Source of the DNA: Schoenoplectus triqueter
Lineage: Eukaryota > Streptophyta > Magnoliopsida > Poales > Cyperaceae
Reading direction: 5' to 3'
NCBI GenBank assembly: GCA_964058805.1
Contig: CAXKVV010000565.1
Coordinates: 1 to 52,863, forward strand
DNA: 52,863 bases
Shown: positions 12,371 through 22,850 of the stretch, one piece after another
Layout of the letters: every line of letters starts with the position of its first letter
Numbering within the stretch: position 1 is the stretch's first letter
The notes under the pieces: generated by a model
What the model was told of the DNA's origin: nothing
The model's input: the letters and a program-made list of their open reading frames with translations, nothing else
Database searches by the model: none
Program-made: the position numbers and the translations under genes

Positions 12371-13995
12371 ATTATTATTATTTTATTCTATTTATGATAG
12401 TTTTTATTATATTTTTATTATTCCTATTTATTATTTATAGAAAAATATAAGATTTTTTTGTTTTATTACCATTATTATTATTACTTGGATTTTAAAATTC
12501 TTATAATAACTACAAAGAATGAAATTCATTATATTCTTTATTACAATTATTATTTTATTATATTTTTATTTATCAAAAATATTTTCATTATATCTTATTA
12601 ATATTTCTAACATTTATTTTTATTATTATTATATCTTTATTCAAATTTTAGAAATGACCAAAGGGATATAATTTATTTTATTATATGATTTTATTATTAT
12701 TTTTTTTTATTCTAGAATAAGATGTATTTATTATTTATCATTATGATTATTTATTTATGTATTTTTTTTATTTTTACAGAAAAGATTAACATAATATTTA
12801 TTTGATATTATTATTTATTCTTTTCTCTTTTTTTTTAGTTAAAGAATAGAGTTAATCTCATTATCTCTTATTATTATTATTATTATTACTTTATGAAAAT
12901 CACTTGAAAAATCATTAAAATATATTTAATTGTAATTTAGGATTTTATTTGAATTTTTAGAATTTTTATAATATATAAAATGACAAGTCAAAGCTAAGTC
13001 AAATATGTCAATGCATATAATATCTTTCGTTTTTTAAATTGTTTTAATATGATAATATTTTTAAAACTGAAATATTATTATATAGAAAAATACTATGAAA
13101 AACAAAGAAATTTTAGAAATAAATTTGAGCTAATTTGGAGTTTAGAAACATTTTCAAATGATTTATTTACTCTATACCATTAATATTCTGTTATTAATTG
13201 ATTATTGGGCTCAATCTGGGCCTTTTGATCTATATCAAGATTTGTGTACATCTTTTATTCAACTCTGCTCTCATTTGGGCCGCCAGATTCATTTTGAGAT
13301 TAAGTTATATAAGATGTAAGGCCCAGATTCACTTATCGCATTTATTTAAACTATATCTTATTATGAACGTTCGATCTGTTCCGAGATTCGTGTGTGCGCT
13401 TCAATACTCGTGCCTGTGCGTCAATATTTGTGCTGATGCATTCCCTTGATTTTCCGATCAGTAAAATCTTTAATATTCGTGCTACCGGTGGTGCCGGCGA
13501 CTGATGCCACCTCTTGCCGATCGAATGACTCCCTTAGCATCGTCTTATCATGATAAAACCTTCTACGGTATCTAATTGACAATCAATACGGTAGATAATG
13601 CTGCATACTAGTGCCATTTGAAACAGATTGGTACCGCTCAGTACCAAGGAGCAATCTTTGCGAATTCAATGAAATTAATTGATGTTCCTGACAATTGATT
13701 GCTTGATTCGCATCGTTTACATATGCTAACACACATGAACACAATTAGCAATATTCAAATCGACTTATAACTCTGCTAAACCAAGTGTGTGATGGTACCG
13801 TTCGGTACCGATTACAATTTGCTCGAAATTCTTGTTATTAACTCATTTACAATGCCAATTATTCACTTGACAAGTTTCGTAACAACAATTATAGACAGAA
13901 TATACTTGATTATGTATGTAATTTCCTTCTAATCCCAATTGGAAGCTCAATTTAGTTGGTACAGCGCGATAATATACTTAGAACTTCTAATTCCG

Positions 13996-14470
13996 TCGAG
14001 TTCTCGAGTTGAAACTGAGATCAATCGACTCTGGATTACATTATAGCCTTTAATACATGTGATGCAAGCACACGCTTAGATGAATTTGATGTTCAAACAA
14101 GGAATCAAAGCAAGAATTCTTACTGGTATCGAGTTCTCAGGTTTTAACCGAGATCAATCGATTTCTCCAACTTAATTACAACCTCTGTGATCAAAATTCA
14201 CTTAAGAAACGAAGCAAATATAAGAATTAAATCAAGCAATTCACAAAGGAAAGGAGAGAAAGGTGAAAATCAAAAGAGAAAATAGGAGATTCAATAACGA
14301 TTATACTGTTATTTCAATATAAGTTTGAATTACATACCTTTTCTTCAAATTACCACAAATCAAGCTTCTAAACTTCTAACTGGCTTTGATTCAAGAGTGA
14401 CAGAGTTCTCTTCTTGGAGAATTGGGAGAAATTAAATCGAGTTCTCAAGTTTATAACCGAGATCAATCGA
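13996..14470. repeat. Three dispersed copies of a 33-bp motif in LTR
   Basis: TCGAGTTCTC...AACYGAGATCAATCGA occurs at about 13996-14028, 14129-14161 and 14437-14470, and again in the right LTR. The copies are in the same orientation with unrelated sequence between them, so they are not a simple tandem array. Confidence 0.8.
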
Positions 14471-15925
14471 TTTCACCACTTCTTCTTCCTATTCTTGCTT
14501 TCTTTCTCTCTACTTCTCTCTATTGGCTTTTTGAAAGGGTGTGTTTGTGCTCTCTTGTATCTTCTTGCGTGCTTCTTCTCTCTCCTCTTGTCTATTGTGT
14601 GTAATCGGTTTATATAAGCAATTAAAATGGTGCACCCAGAAATTAGAGCCTTGCACCAGCCATACACCACAAATTTAACTACTCTGGTCCATAGGCATGG
14701 CTTTCCATTTCTGTTATTGTTTCTGTTGTAGTGTGGGCCCCATTTAAAGAATCCAAAGTTTAAATCTTTGACCATTGACTTGATTCAATTACCTTCATTC
14801 TAAATCGCTCACAGAACCTTCTAGCATCCTTAGCATACTATATATACTCATTTAAAGGTCTCCAAAGCATCTCTTGACTCTCTGCCATTGTAGTTCATCT
14901 CTCAAGCTCTAATCCACTCACCCGAGTCTAAGCTTTGATTCAAACCATAGCTCCTTCATCCAATCACCAATCTTCATCACTTCAACATCATCGTGAGAGT
15001 GAATAGAGGCTATAAGCATTGCCAATTCGAGTCTACAGCACAAGGTTTCAATTTTCATCAATTTGACCGATTTCATCACTTCATCTCAATTACTTCAATT
15101 CATCTCATAATTGCTGCTCCTTTCTTCATCCACAGTGTCGCCTAAGTGAGTAGAGGAGGCTTGCATTATCAATTTGGGATTTTGAAGCAAGGATTGAAGT
15201 GCCTCATTAATCACCCGAGGTATTCACCTCTCTCAATCACCCTATTCATTCATTATTTTTCAGTTTTGATTAATTACACATCTTCTCCCATGTATAGGCT
15301 AACTCTGACTGGAAAGAATTGAAGTTGCGAGCTTTGGGGAGCTTGATCAGTATTAATGGCGCCATCAGCTTCATCGAGAAGAAGAAGGAAGAGAGGGAGG
15401 GGAGAAGGAGAAGGGAGAGAGGAGACTGCGCTTGGCGCACGGAGTCCACAGCTAGGTGGGGCCCACAGTCAGAGGTGCCGCACAAATGGACCAGGTGCAC
15501 ATTGCTTTTCCCTTTTGATTTAAATTTCTATTTGTATTTGCGCATGGGCTTGGTACATGACTATCTGTGTGAGCTGTACGCTCATAAACCTTACATATGG
15601 GCCCCTTATGTAAGCAAATGAGTCTAGGCCCATATATTTAATTGTGACTTGGTTAGTGGTCTGCTTAGGCCTAATAGATCTGACCTGGCATGATCCTATA
15701 GGGCCACTTGTTTAATCACTCTATTAATCGTCTGCCATAGTATTAATCCATGCTGAGGTGGCATCTATTACTGAGTGCCATGTGTCACCTGTGGGATCCC
15801 TATTACCAATCTGGACCAATAGTATGCAGCCATGTGGCAGTAGGTTTAGTATGATCTGCTGAGGTGTTTTGCTAACATGCTGCCATGTGGCATATGGGTA
15901 ATGAGGTGGACCTGTCATGGCCTGC

Positions 15926-16049
15926 CACGTGGCATGTTGGTGGGGCCCACATGTCAGGTCAGTATGGTGGTGGGGCCCACCTGGCTGAGGTGGACCAATA
16001 GGGTGCTGGCACGTGGCACTGAAGTGGCCCAATGAGATGCTGACACGTG
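15926..16049. promoter_or_regulatory. G-box (CACGTG) and GGGCCCAC cluster in LTR
   Basis: CACGTG cores lie at 15926, 16010 and 16044, the first within the palindrome TGCCACGTGGCA. TGGGGCCCAC lies at about 15941 and 15971, and related GTGGGNCCCAC sites lie near 15457, 16864 and 17111. Such boxes are bound by plant bZIP/bHLH and TCP factors. Activity here is inference from motifs only. Confidence 0.45.
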
Positions 16050-16474
16050 TCATACTCTCTCTCTTCTCTGATTCTGTGTGTATATGTTTGGGATCCCCAG
16101 TTTGCACCCAGATGAGTCTCTGTCCCCAGATTGCACCCAGAGTTGCCTTGATTAAATCTCAGCCCTTGATCTTTCCTTTTTAATCTGTTTTATCTTCCCT
16201 GAATTTATTTTGATAGCTCCACTTATCCAAAAATTATGAAATTTTCACCAAAAATCTCTAAATTCATGATGATCATCCCTGTAATTTTTAATTCCATTTT
16301 TACCCCTGTCTCTCTGAATTAAAAATTCTTTTGTCTAGAAAACCCTATTTCTTTCTCTGAATTAATCCCATATTTCAATTGTAGCTCAGTGTCTCTGCCA
16401 ATTATCTCTCTCTTGCAGAAACCACCCTAACTAAATATCAATTAGACTTATATTGATATTCATTAGGGTTTGAT

Positions 16475-16700
16475 CTGATGAACAGTTGATTACTTGTCAA
16501 CAATTGATACAAATCTAGACTTGATCAGATGGTTGCTCCCAGCTTTGGCACCTGATCAGTCTTGTGAAATTGACTTTCAATCCCTTAACATGAGGGTGAT
16601 TTGGTCAAAGAGCTGACTACTTATCAGTAATTGACACAAATCAAAGCATGGTTAGGTGGTTGCTCACAGCTTTGGCACCAGGTCAGCCTTGAAAGCAAAA
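16475..16700. repeat. About 127-bp tandem duplication in LTR
   Basis: Two diverged units share AATTGAYACAAATC and GGTTGCTCMCAGCTTTGGCACC-like blocks at an offset of about 127 bp. Confidence 0.75.
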
Positions 16701-16897
16701 TCACATTTGAAATTTCTCATGATTAGTTGTGTCAGAATACTAGCTTGGCATTGACACAATTCCTTGTTGCACATGGATTATACTGGTTCAATTCTTAGGA
16801 TTTACCTCGGAGATAGATTCTTAGGGTTTAATTTTGACTCCCTTGATATTTGGTCACTGAGGTGTGGGGCCCACCTGTCAGTGAAAAATGATTACAT

Positions 16898-16951
16898 GGA
16901 TGACCCATCAAGAGATCTCTTCCTCTCTCCTAAATCTCTTGAGCGTCATCC
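16898..16951. other. LTR hairpin, copy 1
   Basis: GGATGAC pairs with GTCATCC, and TCAAGAGAT pairs with ATCTCTTGA, around a pyrimidine-rich loop; a short mismatch lies between the two stems. The same hairpin is in the right LTR at 38440-38493. Confidence 0.7.
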
Positions 16952-17145
16952 ACATCAAATGAATAGGAGATGACAGGGTATTTATATCCTTGCTCTGCAC
17001 TTAAGATTTCCTTGTGGGATTAGTGCTTAACTCTTGTTCCGGGTTGATTAAATTTCTTAGTGAAATAGGCTAGGTCTATGTTGTTGGAGCTGTTTACAAG
17101 GGACTGCCATGTGGGTCCCACTTGTCAGAAAAAATGTAATCATAT

Positions 17146-17196
17146 GGCTGACCCATCAGGAGATTTTCTCTCTCTGAAATCTCCTGAGGGTCAGCC
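17146..17196. other. LTR hairpin, copy 2
   Basis: GGCTGACCC pairs with GGGTCAGCC, and TCAGGAGATTT pairs with AAATCTCCTGA, with one bulged A and a CTCTCTCTG-type loop. Compared with copy 1, paired positions changed together (A-T to C-G, A-T to G-C). The right LTR copy is at 38688-38738. Confidence 0.75.
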
Positions 17197-17425
17197 ACCT
17201 CGAATGAGTAGGAGGTGGTGGAGTATTTATATCTTTGTCTCTCACCTTGACATTTCTTTGTGGGACTAATGGATTTGTTCCGGGGTTAGGCAGCGACCTC
17301 TTCTGATCAGTGGCCCCTCTCTTCCTTGTTTTCTCTTCTTTCCCCTTCTTATGATTTATTATTAATAATTGATTTTATTTTCATTTATTCGGCTACTCAT
17401 CCTTGGAATTTTTTAAGGGTAAACA

Positions 17426-17441
17426 AAGAGCCACCCACCAA
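17426..17441 (-). other. Candidate polypurine tract next to 3' LTR
   Basis: On the minus strand TTGGTGGGTGGCTCTT precedes the 3' LTR directly. It is G-rich but contains pyrimidines, so it is a weak candidate for the plus-strand primer, assigned mainly by position. Confidence 0.35.
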
Positions 17442-17477
17442 GACGAGCCTTGAACGCTCGAAAGGCTTGTCTTGGTG
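17436..17477. other. Hairpin at the interior edge of the 3' LTR
   Basis: A 16-bp stem (ACCAAGACGAGCCTT against AAGGCTTGTCTTGGT, extended by one C-G pair) has a single G-T mismatch and a 10-base loop. It lies 10 bp inside the LTR boundary and overlaps the start of the antisense open frame. Confidence 0.7.
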
Positions 17478-18502
17478 CATTATTCCTTATCATTTGTCTC
17501 TTCACTTCTCATGACGTTTTCTCTTCTTCGGGTATTGTAGTTTCTTCTCATGACGCCATTCCGCGTCGCCCTTTGAGTCATTATCATTCTTTATACGAGG
17601 ATCCTGATGACTGGACTCCTCTCGTCTCAGCCATCCGAGCGACTCCCGTCTACCCGCGAGGCGGTGGTTTGTTCTTTAGAGATGATCAGCCTCATGACAT
17701 CATGCCCCTTCAGCCTCTAGGTGTTGCTTCTACAGCTCCTTTGACACATCTCCTGAGCAAGGAGATTATTGACGGGGAGGCTCACAGATGGACCACTGCT
17801 CCCTTTATCACTCCCTTAGAGTGTCATGGCTATCAGTTAGAGTGGACCCGATACGTGCTCATGCGGGAGGAGACTCTGCTCAGGCGAGCCGGGATATATG
17901 ACTCGGTCTTCTTGTCGATGTTTCATTATCACATTGACACACCTTGGCTACGAGCCTTTTGTGAGAGGTGGAACTATTCCACCAATACTTTGTTCATCGA
18001 TGACCGGGAGTTGACTCCGACCCTCCTGGAGGTACAGCAGTTGACTGGGCTGCCGATCTTTGGCCATTTCTATGACGAGTTCATGGTCTCACCCGCTGAT
18101 TCGGGAGACTTCACTCGATTTTCGCCTTCTTTGCAGAGGACTTATGAGATTTATTATTATCTACGGAGGGGGCATCCCGGAGTCCCATTCAGGCATTGGA
18201 TCGCCTATTTTACCGACCGGGTCCATACTCGCCCTACGGGCTTGGCTTCCACTAGAGATCCATTTGGTACAGGTCGGCTCGAGATTCATCATGACGGCCC
18301 TATCCCTTCTCAGGATGCACTGTGTTCACATGATGTGGATCGGGAGACTTATTTGACTGCTTTCATCTCTTGGTGGATTTGTTATTTCTTATTGCCTAGC
18401 TCTCCCGCATACACCATTCGACCTTCGGTGTTCATCATGGCGATCGGATCTCTTTGGCCGTGCCTGTACTGCCCAACATTTATAGATGTCTTCGTGGTTT
18501 GA
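17450..18502 (+). pseudogene. Antisense plant mobile domain (PMD) gene, first part
   Basis: This open frame of about 350 codons runs opposite to the retrotransposon. From about residue 125 it reads like the N-terminal half of the plant mobile domain (aminotransferase-like, MAIN/MAIL1 family): LLRRAGIYDSVFLS, then ERWNYSTNTLF, then ELTPTLLEVQQLTGLPIFG, then AFISWWICYFLLPS...IRPSVFIMA. PMD proteins occur as host genes and inside plant transposons; their biochemical role is poorly known. No early in-frame ATG is present (the frame opens at TTG), so the true first exon is uncertain. Near 18436 the reading frame shifts: the continuing PMD sequence (GDRISLAVPVLPNIYRCL) is in the next frame and several expected residues are missing, so a small deletion is likely. 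After the shift this frame reads about 20 unrelated codons to its stop. Confidence 0.8.
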
Positions 18503-19578
18503 CTTCATCCCGTAGTCCTTCACAGTGCCAGGAGTTGATTCCATGGCATCTGATTAGTGGATGGCTCCATTTGCACTGGTCTGGCTCATATGACCCCGGC
18601 ATGGCGGTTGCGCTGCGAGACCGCCTACCTTTATTGAGTGACTTGGCTGGGGTGCAGCCAGCTTCATTGACCCCGGAGGCTGCTCGATATAGATTCTTTA
18701 GGAGCCGAGACCATTTGCGCTTCTCTCGAGATAGGTCAGTGGCCTGTGGGGCAGCTAGAGTTGCCGACAGGATGGTGATTGACAGTAGGGTCCCTTCTTC
18801 CGACCCCTCTAGCATCCGAGCCAGGCCTATTGACTTGGAGTACCTTATCAGTATCCGTCAGGGCTTCCTTCCCCTCAGATTGGGCAGTTATATGTTCATT
18901 GAGCCTTATTCGCCGCATCGATGCGCACATCAGTTCGGCTTGGATCAGGACATTCCAGCACCTCTTCCCCGCCCTATATCTTTGGCAGCCGATTTGGAGG
19001 GTATCGGATGGTGTTACACTCACCTTTTCCGACTAGGCACGGGCACTCGTTATCAGATGGTATCCACTTCTAGGGCTTCTACCTTCTCGAGGCGTTATCA
19101 GCAGTGGTACTATGAGGCTATTCGCTCTTACCAGTCATATACCCCTCCGGTGGTCGTCCGGAGTACATGTCCACGAGATGGACAGCCTCTATTAGATGGT
19201 ACTGTCTCGCGTGACCGCAGCCCTTTTCCAGACATTGCCGTAGAGCCTGTCGACTTTCAGGGTTTAGACAGCCGGTTTTCTCGTGCTTCTGCTAGGACTA
19301 TTCTCACAGGTACACTTCATCATCCTTTTAGGTTATTTCCCTTTGATAAGCCTCGTCTCATCTCAATCAATTTCTCTTTTGATTCAGGGCTGGCTTATGA
19401 GTATGATCATGCGGAGCCCGGGTTTTCGGTCCCTCGCCCACGAGTCGTTGGCGTTCATTCTCAGCCACCTACCGAGCCACCGGCTTCAGCCACTGTGGGG
19501 AGAGATCGAGATGGCACTTCTCGGCTGTCTTCCCCGTTTTCTTTCCCTTCTCCCATTTCGGGTGATTTCCTTTACTGA
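18454..19578 (+). pseudogene. Antisense PMD gene, second part
   Basis: This frame continues the PMD after the frameshift near 18436. It includes IYRCLRGL, ISGWLHLHW, FGLDQDIPAPLP and GIGWCYTHLFRL, in the order expected of the C-terminal half of the domain. The given start is simply a TTG in the overlapping frame, not a believable initiation site. A possible intron (GT at 19312 to AG at 19388, with a pyrimidine-rich end) lies inside the open frame; splicing it would shift the downstream frame. The gene stands between pol and the 3' LTR in opposite orientation, the position where extra antisense frames are known in Tat-clade elements. Confidence 0.75.
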
Positions 19579-19639
19579 CTTGCCTATCCTTATTCGGGCA
19601 CGCTTTATTTACAGCTCTGATTAGGGTTTATTTTCCAGC

Positions 19640-19749
19640 TCGCGGGACATCTCCTTTAGAGGCAGCCCGAGATGATATCATAGCAGATTCACCGGCGCCA
19701 GCGAGCACTGTTCTCTCAGGATTTTGCACCGACCTTACCGTCGCAGGTT
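19640..19749 (+). other. Probable small exon of the antisense PMD gene
   Basis: An open stretch (RGTSPLEAARDDIIAD...) lies between a plausible acceptor (TTATTTTCCAG) and a plausible donor (CGCAG|GTTCGT). Joining it to the next open frame leaves a stop in phase, so the exact junctions are unsettled. Confidence 0.4.
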
Positions 19750-19836
19750 CGTGCGCATCATTTAATACTTAGTTGCCAGTATGCACCAGTATTTTCATCC
19801 TTACATGTAGATTTTACAGGCCTCTAGGCTGATGAT

Positions 19837-20430
19837 ATGGCATCTCCACACCGCTCGGAGTCTTTCTTTTATGACGGTCCTACCTCACCGTCGATTTTGC
19901 TAGTACCCACTGGAGATGGTGACTCATTCGATGTGGTTTTGGGGCCGGTACTCACTCTTGCGAGACCAGAGGAGACTTCTTTCGAGCAGGGGAGTCCATT
20001 GGCTGTCGAGCCCGTAAGCGACGAGCCATTATTGATCGAGGGAGGGCCATCCCATGTCTCTTCATCTCCCGACGGGCAGCCTCTCATGGCTACAGATGGT
20101 GTAGTCTCATCAGATAGTCGGGTGGAGGACTCGACTGAGCAGGCTGCAGTCGATTATGACTCTGAGCTGGATGAGAGTTGGCTAGTGGAGCAGCTATTCA
20201 ACAGCCCAGAGACGGAGGTCCCGACTAGTGAGGGTCTCACCGAGCCTCATGCCTCTCCCGGTACCTTATACTTCCTTTGTCATTTGCTCATATTTTACTT
20301 TTCCATGTATTTATGCCTTTCATTTTATTTTGTAGCGGGGTCTGGTGCACCTGCAGGTCCTCCCGAGGTGGCCGATACTCCCATCCCTGACCCAGTCGCG
20401 CCGGTCTCAGGCGACGAGGCGATAGGTTAG
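19837..20430 (+). CDS. Acidic exon(s) of the antisense gene
   Basis: A 197-codon frame starts at ATG (MASPHRSES). It is rich in Asp, Glu, Ser and Pro and has no recognised domain. A good intron lies inside (CCCG|GTACCTTATA to TTTTGTAG|CGGGG, about 20262-20336). A second follows the frame (GATAG|GTTAGATC to CTGTTGCAG|ATGTTACAC, ending at 20496). The low-complexity acidic character matches the C-terminal linkers of transposon-borne PMD proteins, but that is inference. It could be a separate reading unit or an internal exon. Confidence 0.55.
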   Translation: MASPHRSESFFYDGPTSPSILLVPTGDGDSFDVVLGPVLTLARPEETSFEQGSPLAVEPVSDEPLLIEGGPSHVSSSPDGQPLMATDGVVSSDSRVEDSTEQAAVDYDSELDESWLVEQLFNSPETEVPTSEGLTEPHASPGTLYFLCHLLIFYFSMYLCLSFYFVAGSGAPAGPPEVADTPIPDPVAPVSGDEAIG

Positions 20431-20513
20431 ATCTTCTCTTCTTTCTATTTCTTCTTTGATTATAACAATTTGTCTGACCCATTTACTCTGTTGCAGATGT
20501 TACACTGAGGGAT

Positions 20514-21107
20514 GTGAAGCTCGCCTTGGTCGAGCTGGCGGATGCACTCCGAGACACTTTCTTCGGAGACTATCCGCTAGATTTTGAGATTCTGGATTCT
20601 CTGCCCGATGACTTCTCCTTCGACTATAATAGGCTGATGCGGGATACCATTGCGCCATCTCTACTCGTTGCTCCTCATCTTGAGAGTACCTTCATTTCTA
20701 GGAGGTGTGAGGAGTTGCTCAGGGCTTACCAGGATGCGAGCTCTCTCGTATACCAGCACGAGTTAGAGATCCATGAGCTACGCAGGCACTTGGAGGCTGC
20801 TCGACTTCGCTATCTTCAGCGGCTTTCTTCTTGTGCCACTCTCCGCTCCATGGGAGTCAGTGGCGGGCCCGCTCGACTGCTCGTGCAGGAGCTAGAGGAC
20901 CATAGATCGTCAGTAGAGGGCTTCTCTCGATATCTGGCGGGACGTCTCCCGGAGCTGCAGATTCATTCGAGTGCTCGGGATAGTGCCTTCTCTCAGTTCT
21001 TGGATTTTGAGGCGGCCTCAGAGGAGGATAGGCACTCCCTCCATGCTCATTTGGAGACCATTAGTACTGTGTTATTAGAGCTGGAGTCCCGCTTCTTGGG
21101 CCCATAG
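20514..21107 (+). CDS. C-terminal coiled-coil exon of the antisense gene
   Basis: This 197-codon frame is preceded by the strong acceptor CTGTTGCAG at 20488-20496. Leucine- and charge-rich heptad-like segments (HELEIHELRRHLEAARLRYL, then SLHAHLETISTVLLELESRF) suggest a coiled coil. It ends with a TAG before a T-rich stretch that may hold the 3' end. No enzyme domain was recognised. Its GC content is higher than that of the flanking LTR DNA and resembles the PMD exons, supporting one gene from about 17.5 to 21.1 kb. Confidence 0.6.
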   Translation: MKLALVELADALRDTFFGDYPLDFEILDSLPDDFSFDYNRLMRDTIAPSLLVAPHLESTFISRRCEELLRAYQDASSLVYQHELEIHELRRHLEAARLRYLQRLSSCATLRSMGVSGGPARLLVQELEDHRSSVEGFSRYLAGRLPELQIHSSARDSAFSQFLDFEAASEEDRHSLHAHLETISTVLLELESRFLGP

Positions 21108-22850
21108 ATTGTACTCTTTATTTCTTCTTTTCTTCTTTTCTTTTGCTATACTTGTTATAGGATGCCTTGACACTTGTTATCTTTGATCTCTTTGTTGTGG
21201 ATGACACTTGCTTTTATTGTTATCTCTTCGTCACTTCCTCTGCAGCGCGAGGAAGTACTTTATTGATTTCATGTCATGCACCTTCAATCTTATTTGTAAA
21301 AGCACCCGATTACAACTGCTTCATTCTCTTGCAGCGTCTAAACATAACAAAAGGGAAATCTTACAACATCCTATTACATTTATTCTATACATTACTTCTC
21401 TTTATTTATCGCAATACAAAACTTAAGTAACCGTGGTATTTTACGGATACCAAACCTGTCTGTATTGACCTCTAGGCCGGGTACAGAATAAACCCGTTTA
21501 TCCCTTTATTACTGATGGATAAACTTACCAGTATCAATTGGATTGTGGATGCAATTGATAACACCATTTTGTGGATGCTCCTTGTATACTTGATTGACGT
21601 TTATTTGTGGAAGCTCACCCACTCTCCCCTCATTTGTGCACCGTTGCGTGCAGAAGTGGAAACTCACATTCACTCTTCTCCACTCAATTTATTTTGTGGG
21701 GATCCTACCCTAAAACATCCATCACGCATCCCTGCGAGATAGGCTTTCATCGGGTAGGTCCGCTCTCCATGACCTGAGTCACTTCTTTAAGCGAATTACT
21801 TTATTTGACACTGAATGTCAGGCAAAAGCGTAAACCCTTAATCTGACCCCTCCATGACCTATCTTGGGATTTGAAATAGATCACTTCCTTGGGCGTGTGG
21901 TACTTTTACGGATGAATGTACCCAATCTGGTTTTTTATATTTTGGCTACCCTCAAACATCCATCACGCATCCCTGCGAGACAGGCTTTCATCGGGTAGGT
22001 CCGCTCTCCATGACCCGAGTCACTTCTTTAAGCGAGCCGCTTTGTTTAACATAAAATGTCGGGTACAAGCGTAAAACCCTTAATCTGACCTCTCCATGAT
22101 GCGCCGTGGGATTATGACACGTCATTTCTTCGGGCGTGTGGTGCTTTTACGGATGAATGCACCCAACCTGGCTTTGTATAACACTCGTGGTGTCGGGGAC
22201 AAAGGTGGCAACCCCTTATTGAAAAGATTTTATTTTTATTTTTAATTGATGAGTAAGGGAAATAAATTTTTATTGTTTTATTTAGATATCCCTTTTATTT
22301 TATTGGAGGAGAGCAAATTTTCATTATTAGTGCTACTTGCTATTAATTATACGAGAGTTATTTATTTATACGCCCTCAGAAGCGACTACTTACTAGCCAC
22401 CAATTTGCTCAACCTATCCTTTGGCTTGCGCCGCGGGCGACCAATATGAGCAACTTTCGTCATTGGGCGGCAGATAGTTTGAGGGACAAACTGCAAACCC
22501 TGCCCATTTTTGTGTTTATTCTGTATCAAATGGACAAACCCAGTGGTATTTGCATTGTGAGCCCAAACACCAAAGCTCTCGCCTTACATTCTCGCGTGGT
22601 TTTGGCATTGAATTCTCTTATTCCTATTTCTCTTTTTTTTTTATATTTTGTTGTAGGGCTAAATGTGTTTGTGTGGTTTTGGATTTTTGGATGCATTTTA
22701 TTTACAAATGCACAAGTAAGGTTTTTGGGATTTTTATGTAAAAGTGGAGGTTAGACATGGGTTTGTGTTTCGTGTACGTGTGTGTAAGCGAACACTTATT
22801 CCCTCCTTATTTATTTACAATAAATACTACTCGATCGGCCCCGCTCTGGG
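21108..22850. other. Untranslated region between antisense gene and pol
   Basis: No credible gene. It contains the 3' ends of both converging genes and a tandem duplication at 21716-22190. Confidence 0.6.
21716..22190. repeat. 241-bp tandem duplication
   Basis: CATCCATCACGCATCCCTGC recurs after exactly 241 bp. The copies also share GGGTAGGTCCGCTCTCCATG, TTCTTTAAGCGA and GGGCGTGTGGT blocks, and differ by scattered substitutions. Confidence 0.85.

Larger units (their letters stand above)
16859..17290. repeat. About 245-bp tandem duplication with conserved hairpin in LTR
   Basis: Two diverged units each hold GTGGGNCCCACNTGTCAG, a hairpin, a TATTTATATC box and TTGTTCCGGG, at offsets of 241-248 bp. 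The right LTR carries the same pair at about 38400-38835. Confidence 0.85.
10548..17425 (-). repeat. 3' LTR of the Tat element (6878 bp)
   Basis: It begins TGTGCGACCC and ends GGGTAAACA on the plus strand, so it has TG..CA ends. It is about 99.4% identical by eye to the right LTR. It contains a 174-bp tandem repeat, an AT-rich array of about 130-bp repeats, three copies of a 33-bp motif, a G-box cluster and two tandem duplications near the end facing the interior. It is far larger than most plant LTRs, which range from hundreds of bases to a few kb; only Ogre-type elements approach it. Short open frames inside it are not supported as genes. Confidence 0.93.

Noticed and set aside
10548..17425. 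Short open frames inside the LTRs (for example 13198-13449, 14473-14775, 15319-15621, 15724-16107)
   Set aside because: They recur in both LTRs only because the LTRs are near-identical. They have low complexity or none of the features of proteins, and no recognisable domain.
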